64,000 bases of DNA, taken from NCBI GenBank assembly GCA_963825255.1, contig CAWGSF010000001.1, forward strand, positions 186,001-250,000. Direction: 5' to 3'. This DNA is from JAIBJN01 sp963825255 (lineage in GTDB: Bacteria; Actinomycetota; Thermoleophilia; Gaiellales; Gaiellaceae). Each line of letters opens with the position of its first letter. The stretch's first letter is position 1. This document shows, piece after piece, positions 63,552 through 64,000 of the stretch. The notes beneath the pieces were generated by a model. It was not told the origin of the DNA, made no database searches, and saw only the letters and a program-made list of their open reading frames with translations. The position numbers and the translations under genes are program-made.

Positions 63552-63963
63552 TCAGCTGCCGCGCGCGCTGACGACGTACGCGGCCACGTCGGCGATCTGC
63601 TGCTCGCTGAGCGAGCCGCTGAACGGAGGCATTCCTCCGCCCCCGTTCGCCACCTGGGTGACCACCGCGGCCTCGTCGATCGTCGAGTCGTCGAGATTCG
63701 GGCCCACGTTCCCGGTCGCACCCGCGTCCGAGAGGATGTGGCAGCTGCCGCACCCCGCCGACGCGAAGACCTCCTTGCCCGCTGTCGGGTCGCCCGTGAG
63801 GCCTCCGCCGCCGCTCTCCGTCCCGCCGCCGGTCTCGGTGGGCTGGGCCGGGAGCGTGCCCTCTACGGTCTCGGGCGCGGGGGAGGTGCTCTCCCCTCCG
63901 CCGCAGCCGGCGACGAGGGCCAGCGGCGACGACGGTGACGAGGAGCGCGAGGAGCCGGGCCAT
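63552..63963 (-). CDS. Lipoprotein-type monohaem cytochrome c, one frameshift
   Basis: About 137 residues. ATG 63963 (MARLLALLVTVVA) and, after a shift near 63925, PLALVAGCGGGES: lipobox with Cys, then a Gly/Thr/Pro linker. Class I cytochrome: haem site CGSCH (about 70), GPNL and GGGGMPPF axial-Met region. Paralogue of the cytochrome at 9996. Secreted lipid-anchored carrier; partner not in window. The gene is complete apart from the shift. Confidence 0.85.
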
Positions 63964-64000
63964 CGGGCGGGGATCATATCGGCCGCCGCGGCGACGTAGC

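Overview
The window is a piece of a very GC-rich (about 70 %) actinobacterial-type chromosome. Evidence is the strong G/C third-position bias, many GTG starts, four-base ATGA/GTGA gene overlaps, an F420-type reductase pair, an Rv2578c-like radical SAM protein, and TMEM175 and DUF1918 proteins. A deep-branching actinobacterium such as a member of Thermoleophilia fits best, but that is an inference. There is no sign of phage, insertion sequence, plasmid or CRISPR. Many genes carry single-base shifts, most of them additions, and these crowd between 19.4 and 33 kb. I read them mainly as sequence errors and annotate each such locus as one gene with its shifts noted.

Layout. 0-9 kb: truncated FTR1 iron permease, PLP aminotransferase, lipoprotein, MscS channel, secreted proteins including a bacterial lysyl oxidase, and a GAF-GGDEF diguanylate cyclase. 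9-16 kb: UppP, cytochrome c, tRNA-Ser(GGA), uracil-DNA glycosylase, small monooxygenase-like and GYD proteins, an F420 pair (Fno-like reductase and FDOR-A enzyme), and an NlpC/P60 wall hydrolase. 16-20.4 kb: a tightly coupled polyol/sugar operon (Cys-rich 42-codon ORF, Zn dehydrogenase, DhnA-type aldolase, FGGY kinase, MDR reductase). 20.4-33.7 kb: amine, amide and glycerol catabolism (permease, formamidase, SDR, FAD amine oxidase, GlpD, glycerol kinase, PuuD, PuuA-type ligase, two class III aminotransferases around a class I amidotransferase). 33.8-39.3 kb: L,D-transpeptidase, then a stress/dormancy-like set (small helical protein, alpha/beta hydrolase, RtcB, Hsp20, tandem DUF1918, CBS-CBS-BON), three of whose promoters share an operator-like motif. 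39.3-47.2 kb: PfkB kinase, membrane protein, tRNA-Ser(CGA), tRNA-Ser(GCT), split LigD polymerase and ligase, FabF, lipoprotein, HAD, flavin reductase, coiled-coil protein. 47.2-51.4 kb: a CMD/AhpD-like peroxidase with an in-frame TGA at its second redox Cys (selenoprotein candidate), TrkA, TrkH, esterase. 51.4-64 kb: Asp/His/Arg repeat protein, DUF72, TMEM175 channel, ABC exporter, radical SAM protein, DUF885-like protein, primary-type sigma factor, serine hydrolase, tRNA-Ser(TGA), MarR-GNAT fusion, SerRS, Cof-type HAD, second cytochrome c.

Most notable: (1) the probable Sec-containing CxxU peroxidase; (2) an exact 21-bp palindrome present three times, once supplying the stop codons of two convergent genes; (3) a near-identical 22-bp motif upstream of the stress genes; (4) all four serine tRNA isoacceptor types and SerRS in 52 kb, with no other tRNA seen.
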